Of a stretch of 64,000 bases of DNA, positions 52,009-60,257 are shown in pieces. The first letter of the stretch is position 1; every line of letters begins with the position of its first letter. The notes beneath the pieces were generated by a model. It was not told the DNA's origin. It saw nothing but the letters and a program-made list of their open reading frames with translations, and did no database searches. The translations under genes and the position numbers were made by a program. The DNA is taken from positions 124,001 through 188,000 of the forward strand of contig NZ_BCTQ01000007.1 in NCBI RefSeq assembly GCF_001571365.1, written 5' to 3'. This stretch comes from Achromobacter denitrificans NBRC 15125. GTDB lineage: Bacteria > Pseudomonadota > Gammaproteobacteria > Burkholderiales > Burkholderiaceae_B.

Positions 52009-52669
52009 AGACGAACGGGACATGGCGTCCTGGTTGATGCGCGCGCTCGCCCAGAGCGGGTTCGTGCCTGACCACGCCGCGGACGCCAGGACAGCCGAAG
52101 CCTTCATGGCCGGCACGGAATACGACGCCATCGTCATGGACCTGCGCCTGCCCGACAAGCACGGCCTGGTGGTCCTGCGCGAAATGCGCAACCGCGACGA
52201 CCGCACTCCGGTCTTGCTGCTGACCGCCCAGGGCGCCCTGCAAGATCGCGTGCGGGGCCTGAACCTGGGCGCCGACGACTTCCTGACCAAGCCTTTCGCG
52301 CTGGAAGAACTGGAAGCGCGGCTTACGGCCCTGGTGCGTCGCAGCCGCGGCCGCCAGCATCCGCGCCTGCAATGCGGTTCGCTCTCCTACGACAGCGAAA
52401 GCCGCGCATTCACCCTGGACGGTTCCCTGCTGTTCCTCACGCCGCGCGAGCACGCCGCCCTGGCGGCGCTGCTGACCCGCAGCGGCTATCCGGTGGACAA
52501 GTCCCAGCTGTTCGGCAAGGTCTTCACGCACGACAGCGAAGCCAATCCCGACGCCATCGAGGTCGTGCTGCATCGCCTGCGCAAGAAGCTGGCCGGCAGC
52601 GACGTGCGCATCGTGACGGTGCGCGGGCTGGGCTACATGCTGGAAAGCGTCGCCAGCGAGTCGGCTTGA
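51989..52669 (+). CDS. TctD-like response regulator (OmpR family)
   Basis: A 226-residue regulator: receiver domain with phospho-acceptor Asp51 (IVMDLRLP), acidic pair in LLVEDERD and Lys in FLTKPFAL; the OmpR-type winged helix occupies about 130-220 (VLHRLRKKL). It begins inside rppH and overlaps the kinase start. The adjacent tctBA genes suggest control of carboxylate uptake. Confidence 0.92.
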   Translation: MRILLVEDERDMASWLMRALAQSGFVPDHAADARTAEAFMAGTEYDAIVMDLRLPDKHGLVVLREMRNRDDRTPVLLLTAQGALQDRVRGLNLGADDFLTKPFALEELEARLTALVRRSRGRQHPRLQCGSLSYDSESRAFTLDGSLLFLTPREHAALAALLTRSGYPVDKSQLFGKVFTHDSEANPDAIEVVLHRLRKKLAGSDVRIVTVRGLGYMLESVASESA

Positions 52670-54198
52670 GCCTGCGGATTCCCGGGTTGCCGCGCGTCGG
52701 CATCCGCGCGCTGCTCATCATCCTGCTGCTGCCGGGAGTGGTGGTGCTGCTGGTCGTGGATAGCCTGAACGACTATCGCACGTTGGCCGAGATCACCAAC
52801 GAAGCCTACGACAGTGCGCTGGTGGAGCCGGCGCGCGTCCTGGAAAGCAGCCTGGAGTTCACGCCCGACGGCAACTTGCAGGTCGCCACGCCGCTCTATG
52901 CGCAGGTGATGCTCGAATCCCGGGCGGGCCTGCGCAAGTACTTCCGCATCGAGGAAATCGATCCGCCGCTGCCGGACGGTTCGCCGGTGCCCAGGGACGC
53001 GGGCAAGACCTTGCTCGGCATGCCGGAAATGCCGCGTCCGCCCACGTGGCCGCGTTCCAATGGCCAGCCGGTCTTCTACGACAGCGTCTATCGCAACGAT
53101 CCGGTGCGGGTCGTCGCGGTGTTGCGCGACCTGTACTACCAGGGGCAGCATCGCCAGGTGCTGGTCGTCGTGGCCGAAAGCACCGGCAAGCGCATCGAAG
53201 CCGAGAACCGCGCGCGGCGCCAGGAAATCCTGCGCGACACGCGCATGCTGGCGCTGGTGGTGCTGCTGGTCTGGTGGGGCGTGTCGTGGGCGCTCAAGCC
53301 CCTGCGCCGGCTGCGCAACGACATCCGGGGGCGCCGCCCCGACGACCTCACGCCGCTGGATGCGTCGCGGGTGCCCAGCGAAGTCTCCCCGCTGGTCGAT
53401 GCCGTCAATCACCACATCGCGCGCTACCGCCGCGTGCTGGATGAACAATCGCAATTCCTGGCCGATGCGTCGCATCAGCTGCGCACGCCGCTGGCCATTA
53501 TGCTGACGCAGGCGCAGTACGCGCTGCGCGAGCGCGATCCGGCGCGGGCGCAGGAGGGCTTGCGCGCCATCGTCGACCAGCTCGGCCGCACCCGCCGCCT
53601 CACCGAGCAGCTGTTGTCGCTGGCGCATGCCAATCAGGCCGACCAGCTGCCGCGGCAATTGCTCGACATGAACGCGGTGTCGCGCGAAGTGGTGCTGCAG
53701 TATCTGCCGCTGGCGCACGAAAAGCAGCAGGACCTGGGCTGGGTGCATGCCGGCGCCGAAGAAGGGCTGGAAACGCCCGTGCCCGTCTCGGGCAACGAGG
53801 CGGAGCTGCACGAGGCGCTCTCCAACCTGGTGCACAACGCCATCCACTACGCGCCCGCCGGCGCGCGCATCACCGTGTCGGTCTGCCGCGTGGAGAACCG
53901 CGCGGAAGTCGCCGTGTCCGACAACGGGCCCGGGCTGGAACCGGTGCTGCGCAAGCGCGCTTTCGCGCGCTTCGAGCGAGTCGGCACGGACAGGCCCATC
54001 GCCTCGTCCGGTTCGGGCCTGGGCCTCGCCATCGCGCGCGCCTACGCGCGCCGCAACGATGGCGATATCGAACTGCGCGACGGCGAACCGAACGGGCAGG
54101 GCGGTGTCGGTCTGGCCTCGGTGCTGTGGCTGCCCATCGCCTCGACGGTCTCGCAGTATCCGCGTCCGGCCGACGTCGAACTCAAGGGCGATCAATAG
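52666..54198 (+). CDS. TctE-like sensor histidine kinase
   Basis: A 510-residue kinase. The TTG at 52666 overlaps the regulator stop (TTGAG) and places a helix at about 13-31; a periplasmic sensor of the TctE N-terminal type follows, then a helix at about 193-211, HAMP-like linker and His270 in DASHQLRTPLA, with ATPase boxes NLVHNAIHY, DNGPGLE and SGSGLGLAI. Alternative starts nearby cannot be excluded. It probably senses a carboxylate and acts on the TctD-like partner. Confidence 0.9.
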   Translation: MSLRIPGLPRVGIRALLIILLLPGVVVLLVVDSLNDYRTLAEITNEAYDSALVEPARVLESSLEFTPDGNLQVATPLYAQVMLESRAGLRKYFRIEEIDPPLPDGSPVPRDAGKTLLGMPEMPRPPTWPRSNGQPVFYDSVYRNDPVRVVAVLRDLYYQGQHRQVLVVVAESTGKRIEAENRARRQEILRDTRMLALVVLLVWWGVSWALKPLRRLRNDIRGRRPDDLTPLDASRVPSEVSPLVDAVNHHIARYRRVLDEQSQFLADASHQLRTPLAIMLTQAQYALRERDPARAQEGLRAIVDQLGRTRRLTEQLLSLAHANQADQLPRQLLDMNAVSREVVLQYLPLAHEKQQDLGWVHAGAEEGLETPVPVSGNEAELHEALSNLVHNAIHYAPAGARITVSVCRVENRAEVAVSDNGPGLEPVLRKRAFARFERVGTDRPIASSGSGLGLAIARAYARRNDGDIELRDGEPNGQGGVGLASVLWLPIASTVSQYPRPADVELKGDQ

Positions 54199-54417
54199 CC
54201 CGTCGCGCATTCCGCTTTCACCGCTGCTTACACAAGAGATCCGCCTTCCGGTCAGGGATTACCCCTGGATTCAGGATTGCGACAGCGCGTAGAAAGCGGA
54301 TTCGCAGCTTCCTTCCGTAATCTGCGCAGCGGCCTGTCGTCAGAGGCCGGGTGGCGTCCGTCCTGGGGCGGCACCTCCAAGGGCCGGCATGTGCCCTGCA
54401 TTAGGAAGGAGGATGAC

Positions 54418-54891
54418 GTGCAAAAAACAATCAACAGAAAGGACTACTACGGCGGAGCGCTGATGGTCCTGATCGGCCTGGGGGCGATCTACGGCGGCAC
54501 CGACTATCACATCGGTTCGCTGAGCCACATGGGCCCGGGTTTCTTTCCCGCGGCGTTGGGCGGCCTGCTGGCGTTGACCGGCGTGCTGATCGCGATTTCG
54601 GCGCGCTCGGGCGAAACGACCGCGCCGGCGCCCGGCGAGGGTCATGGCCATGGGCTGCCCGATTTCCGCGGCGGCGCCTGCATTCTGCTGGGCATCCTGG
54701 CCTTCCTGCTGCTGGGCCATTACGGCGGCCTGCTGCCCGCCACGTTCGCCATCGTGTTCATTTCCGCGCTGGGCGATCGCAAGAACACGATCAAGCAGGC
54801 ATTCCTGCTGTCGGCCGCCATGGTCGCGATCGCCGTCGTCGTTTTCTGGTGGGCGCTGCAACTGCAGCTGCCGCTGTTTCGCTGGGGTTGA
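54418..54891 (+). CDS. tctB: TctB-family small TTT subunit
   Basis: A 157-residue four-helix protein (DUF1468). The start is a GTG at 54418 behind the strong ribosome site AGGAAGGAGG; earlier frame is not family-like. Family hallmark MGPGFFPAALGGLLALTG is present. It forms the small membrane subunit of a tripartite tricarboxylate transporter with TctA, encoded 6 bases downstream. The 220 bases before it contain no gene for the receptor. Confidence 0.9.
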   Translation: MQKTINRKDYYGGALMVLIGLGAIYGGTDYHIGSLSHMGPGFFPAALGGLLALTGVLIAISARSGETTAPAPGEGHGHGLPDFRGGACILLGILAFLLLGHYGGLLPATFAIVFISALGDRKNTIKQAFLLSAAMVAIAVVVFWWALQLQLPLFRWG

Positions 54892-54897
54892 AGCGCC

Positions 54898-56424
54898 ATG
54901 ATCTCCCAATCCTTGATGGACCTCTGGTACGGCTTCGGCGTCGCGTTCCAGTGGCATAACCTGATGTGGTCGTTCTTCGGCGTGCTGGTGGGCAACCTCA
55001 TCGGCGTGCTGCCCGGCATGGGCGCGCTGTCGGCCATTTCGATTCTGCTGCCGCTGACCTACGTCATGCATCCGGTGCCCGCCATCCTGATGCTGGCCGG
55101 CATCTTCTACGGCTCGCAGTACGGCGGCGCCATCGGCGCGATCCTGCTCAACCTGCCTTCGCATCCGCCCCACGCGGTCACCTGCCTGGACGGCTATCCG
55201 CTGACCAAGCAGGGCAAGGGCGGGACGGCGCTGGGCATCACGATGATCTGTTCGTTCTTCGCCGCCTCGGTGGGGATCATCGTCATGATCTTCGCGTCGC
55301 CGCTGCTGGTGGAAGTGGCTTTTAAATTCGGCCCTACCGAAATCTTCTCGATCATGCTGCTGGGCCTGCTGGCGGGCGCGACCATGTCCCGCGGGTCGCC
55401 GCTAAAGGGCGTGGCGATGACGCTCTTCGGCCTGATGTGCGGCGTGGTGGGCACGGATGTGAACACGGGCACCATCCGCTTTTCGTTCGGCCTGCTGGAC
55501 CTGTCCGACGGGCTGGAGCTGGTGGCGATTTCGATGGGCCTGTTCGGCGTGGCCGACTTCCTGATGAGCGTCAACCGCATGAGCATCATCGGCAGCGGCG
55601 CCAAGCTGCGCCTGAAAGACATGCGGCCGAGCCGGCAGGAACTGAAGACCGCCTTCTGGCCCATGGTCCGCGGCACCACCGTGGGCACCCTGTTCGGCGC
55701 CATGCCCGGCACCGGCCCCACGATCACCACGTTCGTGGCCTATGCGCTGGAGCGCAAAATCTCCAAGACGCCGGAGAAATTCGGCACCGGCATGATCGCC
55801 GGCGTGGCCTCGCCCGAGGCGTCGTCGCACTCCAAGACGCAGGTGGACTTCATCCCGACGATGAGCCTGGGCATTCCCGGCGATGCCGTGATGGCGCTGA
55901 TCCTGGGCGCGCTCCTGATCCAGGGCATCCAGCCCGGCCCGCAGCTGATCACCGAGCATCCGGACATCTTCTGGGGGCTGATCGCCAGCTTCTGGGTGGG
56001 CAACGTGCTGCTCATGGTGCTGAACGTGCCGCTGATCGGCGTCTGGGTGAAACTGCTGCAGGTGCCTTACCGCTACCTGTTCCCATCCGCCTTGTTCTTC
56101 ATCGCGGTGGGCGTGTTCAGCACGCAGAACAGCCTCTTCCAGATCTGGGAAGTGCTGGCGTTCGGCGTGATCGGCGCCATCCTGATGACGCTGGAATTTT
56201 CCGTGGCGCCCATCCTGCTCGGCTTCGTGCTGGGGCCCATGGTGGAAGAGAACTTCCGCCGCGCGCTGCTGCTCTCGCGCGGCGACCTGGCGGTGTTCGT
56301 GGAGCGTCCCATCAGCGCCTGGTTCATCGCCGCCAGCGCGCTGCTGATCCTGCTGCAGGTGTGGGCGTTCATCCGCCGCGGCCGGAACAAGGGGGACAAG
56401 CCCGAAGTGCCGCAAGCGGCCTGA
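54898..56424 (+). CDS. tctA: TctA-family large TTT subunit
   Basis: A 508-residue, about 12-helix transporter. The two duplicated motifs are visible: GVLPGMGALSAISILLPLT with FYGSQYGGAIGAILLNLPS, and GAMPGTGPTITTFVAYALE with SLGIPGDAVMALILGALLI. It imports a carboxylate delivered by a Bug/TctC receptor, sodium- or proton-driven. No receptor gene is next to it. Confidence 0.95.
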   Translation: MISQSLMDLWYGFGVAFQWHNLMWSFFGVLVGNLIGVLPGMGALSAISILLPLTYVMHPVPAILMLAGIFYGSQYGGAIGAILLNLPSHPPHAVTCLDGYPLTKQGKGGTALGITMICSFFAASVGIIVMIFASPLLVEVAFKFGPTEIFSIMLLGLLAGATMSRGSPLKGVAMTLFGLMCGVVGTDVNTGTIRFSFGLLDLSDGLELVAISMGLFGVADFLMSVNRMSIIGSGAKLRLKDMRPSRQELKTAFWPMVRGTTVGTLFGAMPGTGPTITTFVAYALERKISKTPEKFGTGMIAGVASPEASSHSKTQVDFIPTMSLGIPGDAVMALILGALLIQGIQPGPQLITEHPDIFWGLIASFWVGNVLLMVLNVPLIGVWVKLLQVPYRYLFPSALFFIAVGVFSTQNSLFQIWEVLAFGVIGAILMTLEFSVAPILLGFVLGPMVEENFRRALLLSRGDLAVFVERPISAWFIAASALLILLQVWAFIRRGRNKGDKPEVPQAA

Positions 56425-56448
56425 CCGGATTCCTTTCCGGCAAGCAAG

Positions 56449-56477
56449 CGGCCCGGCCCATGCCGGGCCGTTTGATT
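56449..56477 (+). terminator. tctBA terminator
   Basis: CGGCCCGGC (56449-56457) pairs with GCCGGGCCG (56462-56470) around 4 bases, followed by TTTGATT. It ends the tctBA transcript. Confidence 0.75.
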
Positions 56478-56522
56478 TGTGGCGCGGCATCCCTCATGCT
56501 TGGGGTTCCCTGAGTTCCGCAC

Positions 56523-57464
56523 ATGAAAGCCACCATGCACATCCTCTTTGCCTGCCCCCACCACGATCCCGACGCCTGGGTTCCGCGACTGGAAGCCGCC
56601 ATGCCCGGTTGCCGCATTTCGGTATGGGACCCCGAGGGGCCGCCGTCGGGAGCGGACGTCGCCCTGGTCTGGCGTCCGCCGGCCGAGCTCTTCAAGCACG
56701 AGACCGGCCTGAAGACGCTGTTCAACCTGGGCGCGGGCGTGGACGCGCTGCTGAAAATGCCCGAGATCCCTTCGCATGTGCGCATCGTGCGCCTGGAAGA
56801 CGCGGGCATGGCGGTGCAGATGGCCGAATACGCGCTGTACGCGCTGCTGCGGGTCTCGCGCGATTTCGAGGCCTTCGACCATGCCCAGGCGCGCCAGCAT
56901 TGGGACACCCGTGAAGGCACCCGGCCGGCCGACTGGCCGGTGGGCGTGCTCGGGCTGGGCCAGGTGGGCCTGCGCGTGGCGCAGATCCTGGCCGGCTTCG
57001 GCTATCCCGTGGCGGGCTGGTCGCGTTCGCCGCGCGACATCCCCGGCGTCGAGTCCTTCGCGGGCGAAGCCGCGCTGCCGGCCTTCCTGGCCCGCACGCG
57101 TTTCCTGGTGAACGTCCTGCCGCTGACGCCGGACACCGTCGGCATCCTCAACCGGGACACGCTGTCGCAGCTCCTGCCCGACGCGCACCTGGTCAACGTG
57201 GGCCGCGGCGAACACCTGGTCGAGGACGACCTGATCCAGATGCTCGAAGAGGGCGAGATCGCCGGCGCCACGCTGGACGTGTTCCACACTGAGCCGCTGC
57301 CGCGCGATCATCCGTTCTGGCGCGACGAGCGCGTGCACGTGACGCCCCATATCGCGGCGCGCACGCTGCGCGACGAGAGCATCGCGCAGATCGCGGGCAA
57401 GGTCGCGCAACTGCTGCGCGGCGAGGAAATCAGCGGCGTGGTGGAGCGTTCGCGCGGCTATTGA
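56523..57464 (+). CDS. Glyoxylate/hydroxypyruvate reductase A-like 2-hydroxyacid dehydrogenase
   Basis: A 313-residue D-2-hydroxyacid dehydrogenase. The NAD(P) loop is VLGLGQVGLRVAQ at about 140-152, and the catalytic residues lie in NVGRGEHLVEDD (Arg), LDVFHTEPLP (Glu) and VTPHIAARTL (His). It closely fits GhrA. It follows tctBA after a terminator and may process imported acids. Its 3' end overlaps the LysR gene by 7 bases on the other strand. Confidence 0.9.
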   Translation: MKATMHILFACPHHDPDAWVPRLEAAMPGCRISVWDPEGPPSGADVALVWRPPAELFKHETGLKTLFNLGAGVDALLKMPEIPSHVRIVRLEDAGMAVQMAEYALYALLRVSRDFEAFDHAQARQHWDTREGTRPADWPVGVLGLGQVGLRVAQILAGFGYPVAGWSRSPRDIPGVESFAGEAALPAFLARTRFLVNVLPLTPDTVGILNRDTLSQLLPDAHLVNVGRGEHLVEDDLIQMLEEGEIAGATLDVFHTEPLPRDHPFWRDERVHVTPHIAARTLRDESIAQIAGKVAQLLRGEEISGVVERSRGY

Positions 57465-58393
57465 ACCGCCGGCGCGGGCGCCTTCTCCAGCCGTTGGTAC
57501 ATGGAGGGCAGGCGCTCCGACAGGAAATCGAGCAGAGCGCGCACGGCGGGCATCATGCCCCGCCGCGACGGGTAGATGCAGTGGACGATGCCCTCGGGCG
57601 ATTGCCACTGCGGCAACACCAGCACCAGCTGGCCGCGTCGCAACTGCTCATGCGTCGCGATCGAAGGCAGCAGGGCGATGCCCCGTCCGCGCACCGCCGC
57701 TTCGGTCAGCACGATGAAGTCGTTGCAGGATAGCTGCGGCTTCAGTTCGACATGCACTTCCTCGCCCTTGTCGTTGCGCAGCGGCCAGCGCACTTCGTGC
57801 TGCGGGTCGCTGAAGCTCAGCGTGGTGTGGGTGGCCAGGTCCTGGGGCGTATCGGGCACGCCGTGGCGCTGCAAATACCCCGGGCTGGCGACCAGCGTGC
57901 CGCGCGCCGTGCCGAAATGGCGCACCACCAGCTCGGCGTCCGTATCCAGCTTGGTGCGCACCCGCAGCGCCAGGTCCACGCCTTCGCGGATCAGGTCCAC
58001 GCGGCGGTTGGTCACCAGCAACTGCACCGAAATCGCGGGCCATGCGTCCAGGAATTCAGGCAGCAGCGGCGCCAGCACGTCCTGCGCGATGGAGACCGGG
58101 CAGCTCACGATGACCGGCCCGCTCGGTTCCGACTGCAACTGCCGCATGGCCTCGTCGGCCGCGCGCGCGGACGCCGCCATTTCGCGACAGTAGTGCAAGT
58201 AGCGTTCGCCGGCCGAGGTCAGCCGCAGCCGCCGGGTCGTGCGCTGCAAGAGGCGCACGCCCAGGCTTTCCTCCAGGTGCGAGATCCGGCGCGACAGGCG
58301 GGATTTCGGGATGTCCAGCGCCCGCGCGGCGGCGCTGAAGCCGCCTTGCTCGACGACTTGGGAAAAATAATAGAGGTCATTGAGATCTTGCAT
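57458..58393 (-). CDS. LysR-family regulator divergent from azoR
   Basis: A 311-residue LysR protein with HTH FSAAARALDIPKSRLSRRIS and an effector domain. It is of the AaeR/DsdC-like subgroup often paired with redox enzymes. It is divergent from the azoreductase gene across a 201-base region that holds a GAAC-N5-GTTC repeat. The target is probably azoR and itself. Confidence 0.9.
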   Translation of the reverse strand: MQDLNDLYYFSQVVEQGGFSAAARALDIPKSRLSRRISHLEESLGVRLLQRTTRRLRLTSAGERYLHYCREMAASARAADEAMRQLQSEPSGPVIVSCPVSIAQDVLAPLLPEFLDAWPAISVQLLVTNRRVDLIREGVDLALRVRTKLDTDAELVVRHFGTARGTLVASPGYLQRHGVPDTPQDLATHTTLSFSDPQHEVRWPLRNDKGEEVHVELKPQLSCNDFIVLTEAAVRGRGIALLPSIATHEQLRRGQLVLVLPQWQSPEGIVHCIYPSRRGMMPAVRALLDFLSERLPSMYQRLEKAPAPAVQ

Positions 58394-58409
58394 GATTGTT
58401 CTGTGCCTG

Positions 58410-58422
58410 GAACGAACAGTTC
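58410..58422. promoter_or_regulatory. GAAC-N5-GTTC inverted repeat, LysR/azoR region
   Basis: GAAC at 58410-58413 and GTTC at 58419-58422 are separated by five bases, close to the LysR start. It may be the LysR autoregulatory site. Confidence 0.35.
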
Positions 58423-58594
58423 ATCATAACCCTATTTATGTGATCAATTAAGCCGTCTACAGTGAGGCCATGCATTCGGCATCCGCCAACGCCAACCCGG
58501 CGGCAGGCCAAACCCCCCGGCTAGATCCGGAACGGGCGCGGCGATGGCGGATCCCGCCGCCCGCGATGCGCGGGCCCCACTGGAGATATTTGCA

Positions 58595-59224
58595 ATGAAG
58601 ACCCTGGTTATCCTTTCCTCGATTCTCGGCGACCGTTCCAACAGCAAGCAATTGGCCGATCACCTGATTGCGCGCGTCAAGGCCGCCAACCCGGCCGCGG
58701 CCGTCAAGGTGCGCGACCTCGGCGCCCAGCCCATCCCGTACTTCGACGGCAACACCGCCGGCGCGCTGTTCACGCCCGCCGATGCGCGCACCGTCGAACA
58801 GCATCGCATCGTCGAAATGGGCGACACCCTGATCGCCGAACTGATGGAAGCCGATCGCATCGTCTTCGCCGTGCCGATCTACAACTTCAACCTGCCCGCC
58901 CAGTTCAAGAGCTATCTCGATCACGTCGCCCGGGCCGGGGTCACGTTCCGTTATACGTCCGAAGGCGTGCCCGAAGGGCTGATCAAGGGCAAGCAGGTGT
59001 TCGTGCTGACCGCCCGCGGCGGCAAGGCCGAAGGCACGCCGTCCGACACGCTGACGCCCTACCTGCGCCAGATGCTCGGTTTCCTGGGCATGTCCGACGT
59101 GACGTTCATTGCCGCCGAAGGCATGGCCCTGGGTGAAGTCGCGGTCCTGGAAGGCCTGGCCCAGGCCAAGCAGCGCATCGACGCGCAGCTGGCCGACGCC
59201 GCGCCCGCCGGCCTGGCGGCGTAA
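58595..59224 (+). CDS. azoR: FMN-dependent NADH:quinone/azo oxidoreductase
   Basis: A 209-residue flavodoxin-like reductase that reduces azo bonds and quinones with NADH. Family motifs are SSILGDRSNSKQLADHL for the FMN phosphate, AVPIYNFNLPAQFKSYLDH and LTARGGKAEG. Start at the ATG 58595 after GGAG. A terminator follows. A role in quinone or electrophile stress under the divergent LysR protein is likely. Confidence 0.93.
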   Translation: MKTLVILSSILGDRSNSKQLADHLIARVKAANPAAAVKVRDLGAQPIPYFDGNTAGALFTPADARTVEQHRIVEMGDTLIAELMEADRIVFAVPIYNFNLPAQFKSYLDHVARAGVTFRYTSEGVPEGLIKGKQVFVLTARGGKAEGTPSDTLTPYLRQMLGFLGMSDVTFIAAEGMALGEVAVLEGLAQAKQRIDAQLADAAPAGLAA

Positions 59225-59244
59225 GCTTGCGGAAGCACGCAAGG

Positions 59245-59274
59245 AAAAGGCGGGCCCGCGGGCCCGCCTTTTTT
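59245..59274 (+). terminator. azoR terminator (bidirectional)
   Basis: GGCGGGCCC (59249-59257) pairs with GGGCCCGCC (59260-59268), flanked by AAAA and six T, so it can end transcripts on both strands. Confidence 0.88.
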
Positions 59275-59293
59275 ATCGGCCGCGCCGCGGCGT

Positions 59294-60199
59294 TCAGTCG
59301 CGCAGGCGCTTGATGAGGCTGGACGTATCCCAGCGGCCGCCGCCCAGTTTCTGGACATCGCCGTAGAACTGGTCCACCAGCGCGGTCAGCGGCAGGCGGG
59401 CGCCGTTGTGGCGGGCCTCGGCCAGCACCAGCCCGAGATCCTTGCGCATCCAGTCCACCGCGAAGCCGAAGTCGAATTTGTCGTCGACCATGGTGCCGCC
59501 GCGGTTCTCCATCTGCCAGCTTTGCGCCGCGCCCTTGCTGATCACGTCCAGCACCAGCTTCATGTCCAGGTCGGCCGCCTGGCCGAAGGCGATGGCTTCG
59601 GACAGCCCCTGCACCACGCCGGCGATGCAGATCTGGTTGACCATCTTTGCCAGCTGGCCCGCTCCCGGGGGACCGACCAACGTGACCGCGCGGCCGAAAC
59701 TCTGGGCCACCGGCTTGATGGCGTCGAACACAGCCTGCTCGCCGCCACACATGATGGTCAACACGCCATTGACCGCGCCGGCCTGGCCGCCCGACACCGG
59801 CGCGTCCACGAAATTCAGGCCCAGCTCCTTGGCCTGCGCGTACAGTTCGCGCGCCACGTCGGCCGAGGCCGTGGTGTGGTCGACGAACACGGCGCCCGGC
59901 GCCATGCCCGCGAAGGCGCCGTCCGGCCCCAGCACGACGCTGCGCAGGTCGTCGTCGTTGCCCACGCAGGCGAAGACGATCTGCGCGCCCGCGACCGCTT
60001 CGCGAGGCGTGGCGGCGCTCTTGCCGCCGAACTCGGCCGCCCAGGCCTGGGCCTTCGCCGGCGTGCGGTTGTAGACGGTGACGTCGTGCCCCGCGCGGGC
60101 CAGGTGGCCGGCCATGGGCAGGCCCATCACACCCAATCCGAGGAAAGTGACTTTCTGGGCTGCGACCGCGTCGTAGCTCTTGGTACCGATGGTTGCCAT
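59294..60199 (-). CDS. 3-hydroxyisobutyrate dehydrogenase-like oxidoreductase
   Basis: A 301-residue beta-hydroxyacid dehydrogenase. Signatures: FLGLGVMGLPMAGHLARAG for NAD(P), the substrate motif DAPVSGGQAGA and the catalytic lysine in GAGQLAKMVNQ. It could act on 3-hydroxyisobutyrate, tartronate semialdehyde or a related acid. It is 58 bases downstream of the gamma-glutamyltransferase on the same strand and may be cotranscribed. Confidence 0.9.
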   Translation of the reverse strand: MATIGTKSYDAVAAQKVTFLGLGVMGLPMAGHLARAGHDVTVYNRTPAKAQAWAAEFGGKSAATPREAVAGAQIVFACVGNDDDLRSVVLGPDGAFAGMAPGAVFVDHTTASADVARELYAQAKELGLNFVDAPVSGGQAGAVNGVLTIMCGGEQAVFDAIKPVAQSFGRAVTLVGPPGAGQLAKMVNQICIAGVVQGLSEAIAFGQAADLDMKLVLDVISKGAAQSWQMENRGGTMVDDKFDFGFAVDWMRKDLGLVLAEARHNGARLPLTALVDQFYGDVQKLGGGRWDTSSLIKRLRD

Positions 60200-60257
60200 G
60201 CAGGGAACTCCGCTCTATGAGGGTAAGGTCAGTCTGAGGACACTAACCTTAACGCAA

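Noticed and set aside
54277-54417. N-terminal extension of tctB
   Set aside because: It does not resemble the family; the GTG at 54418 has a strong ribosome binding site and the family N-terminus.
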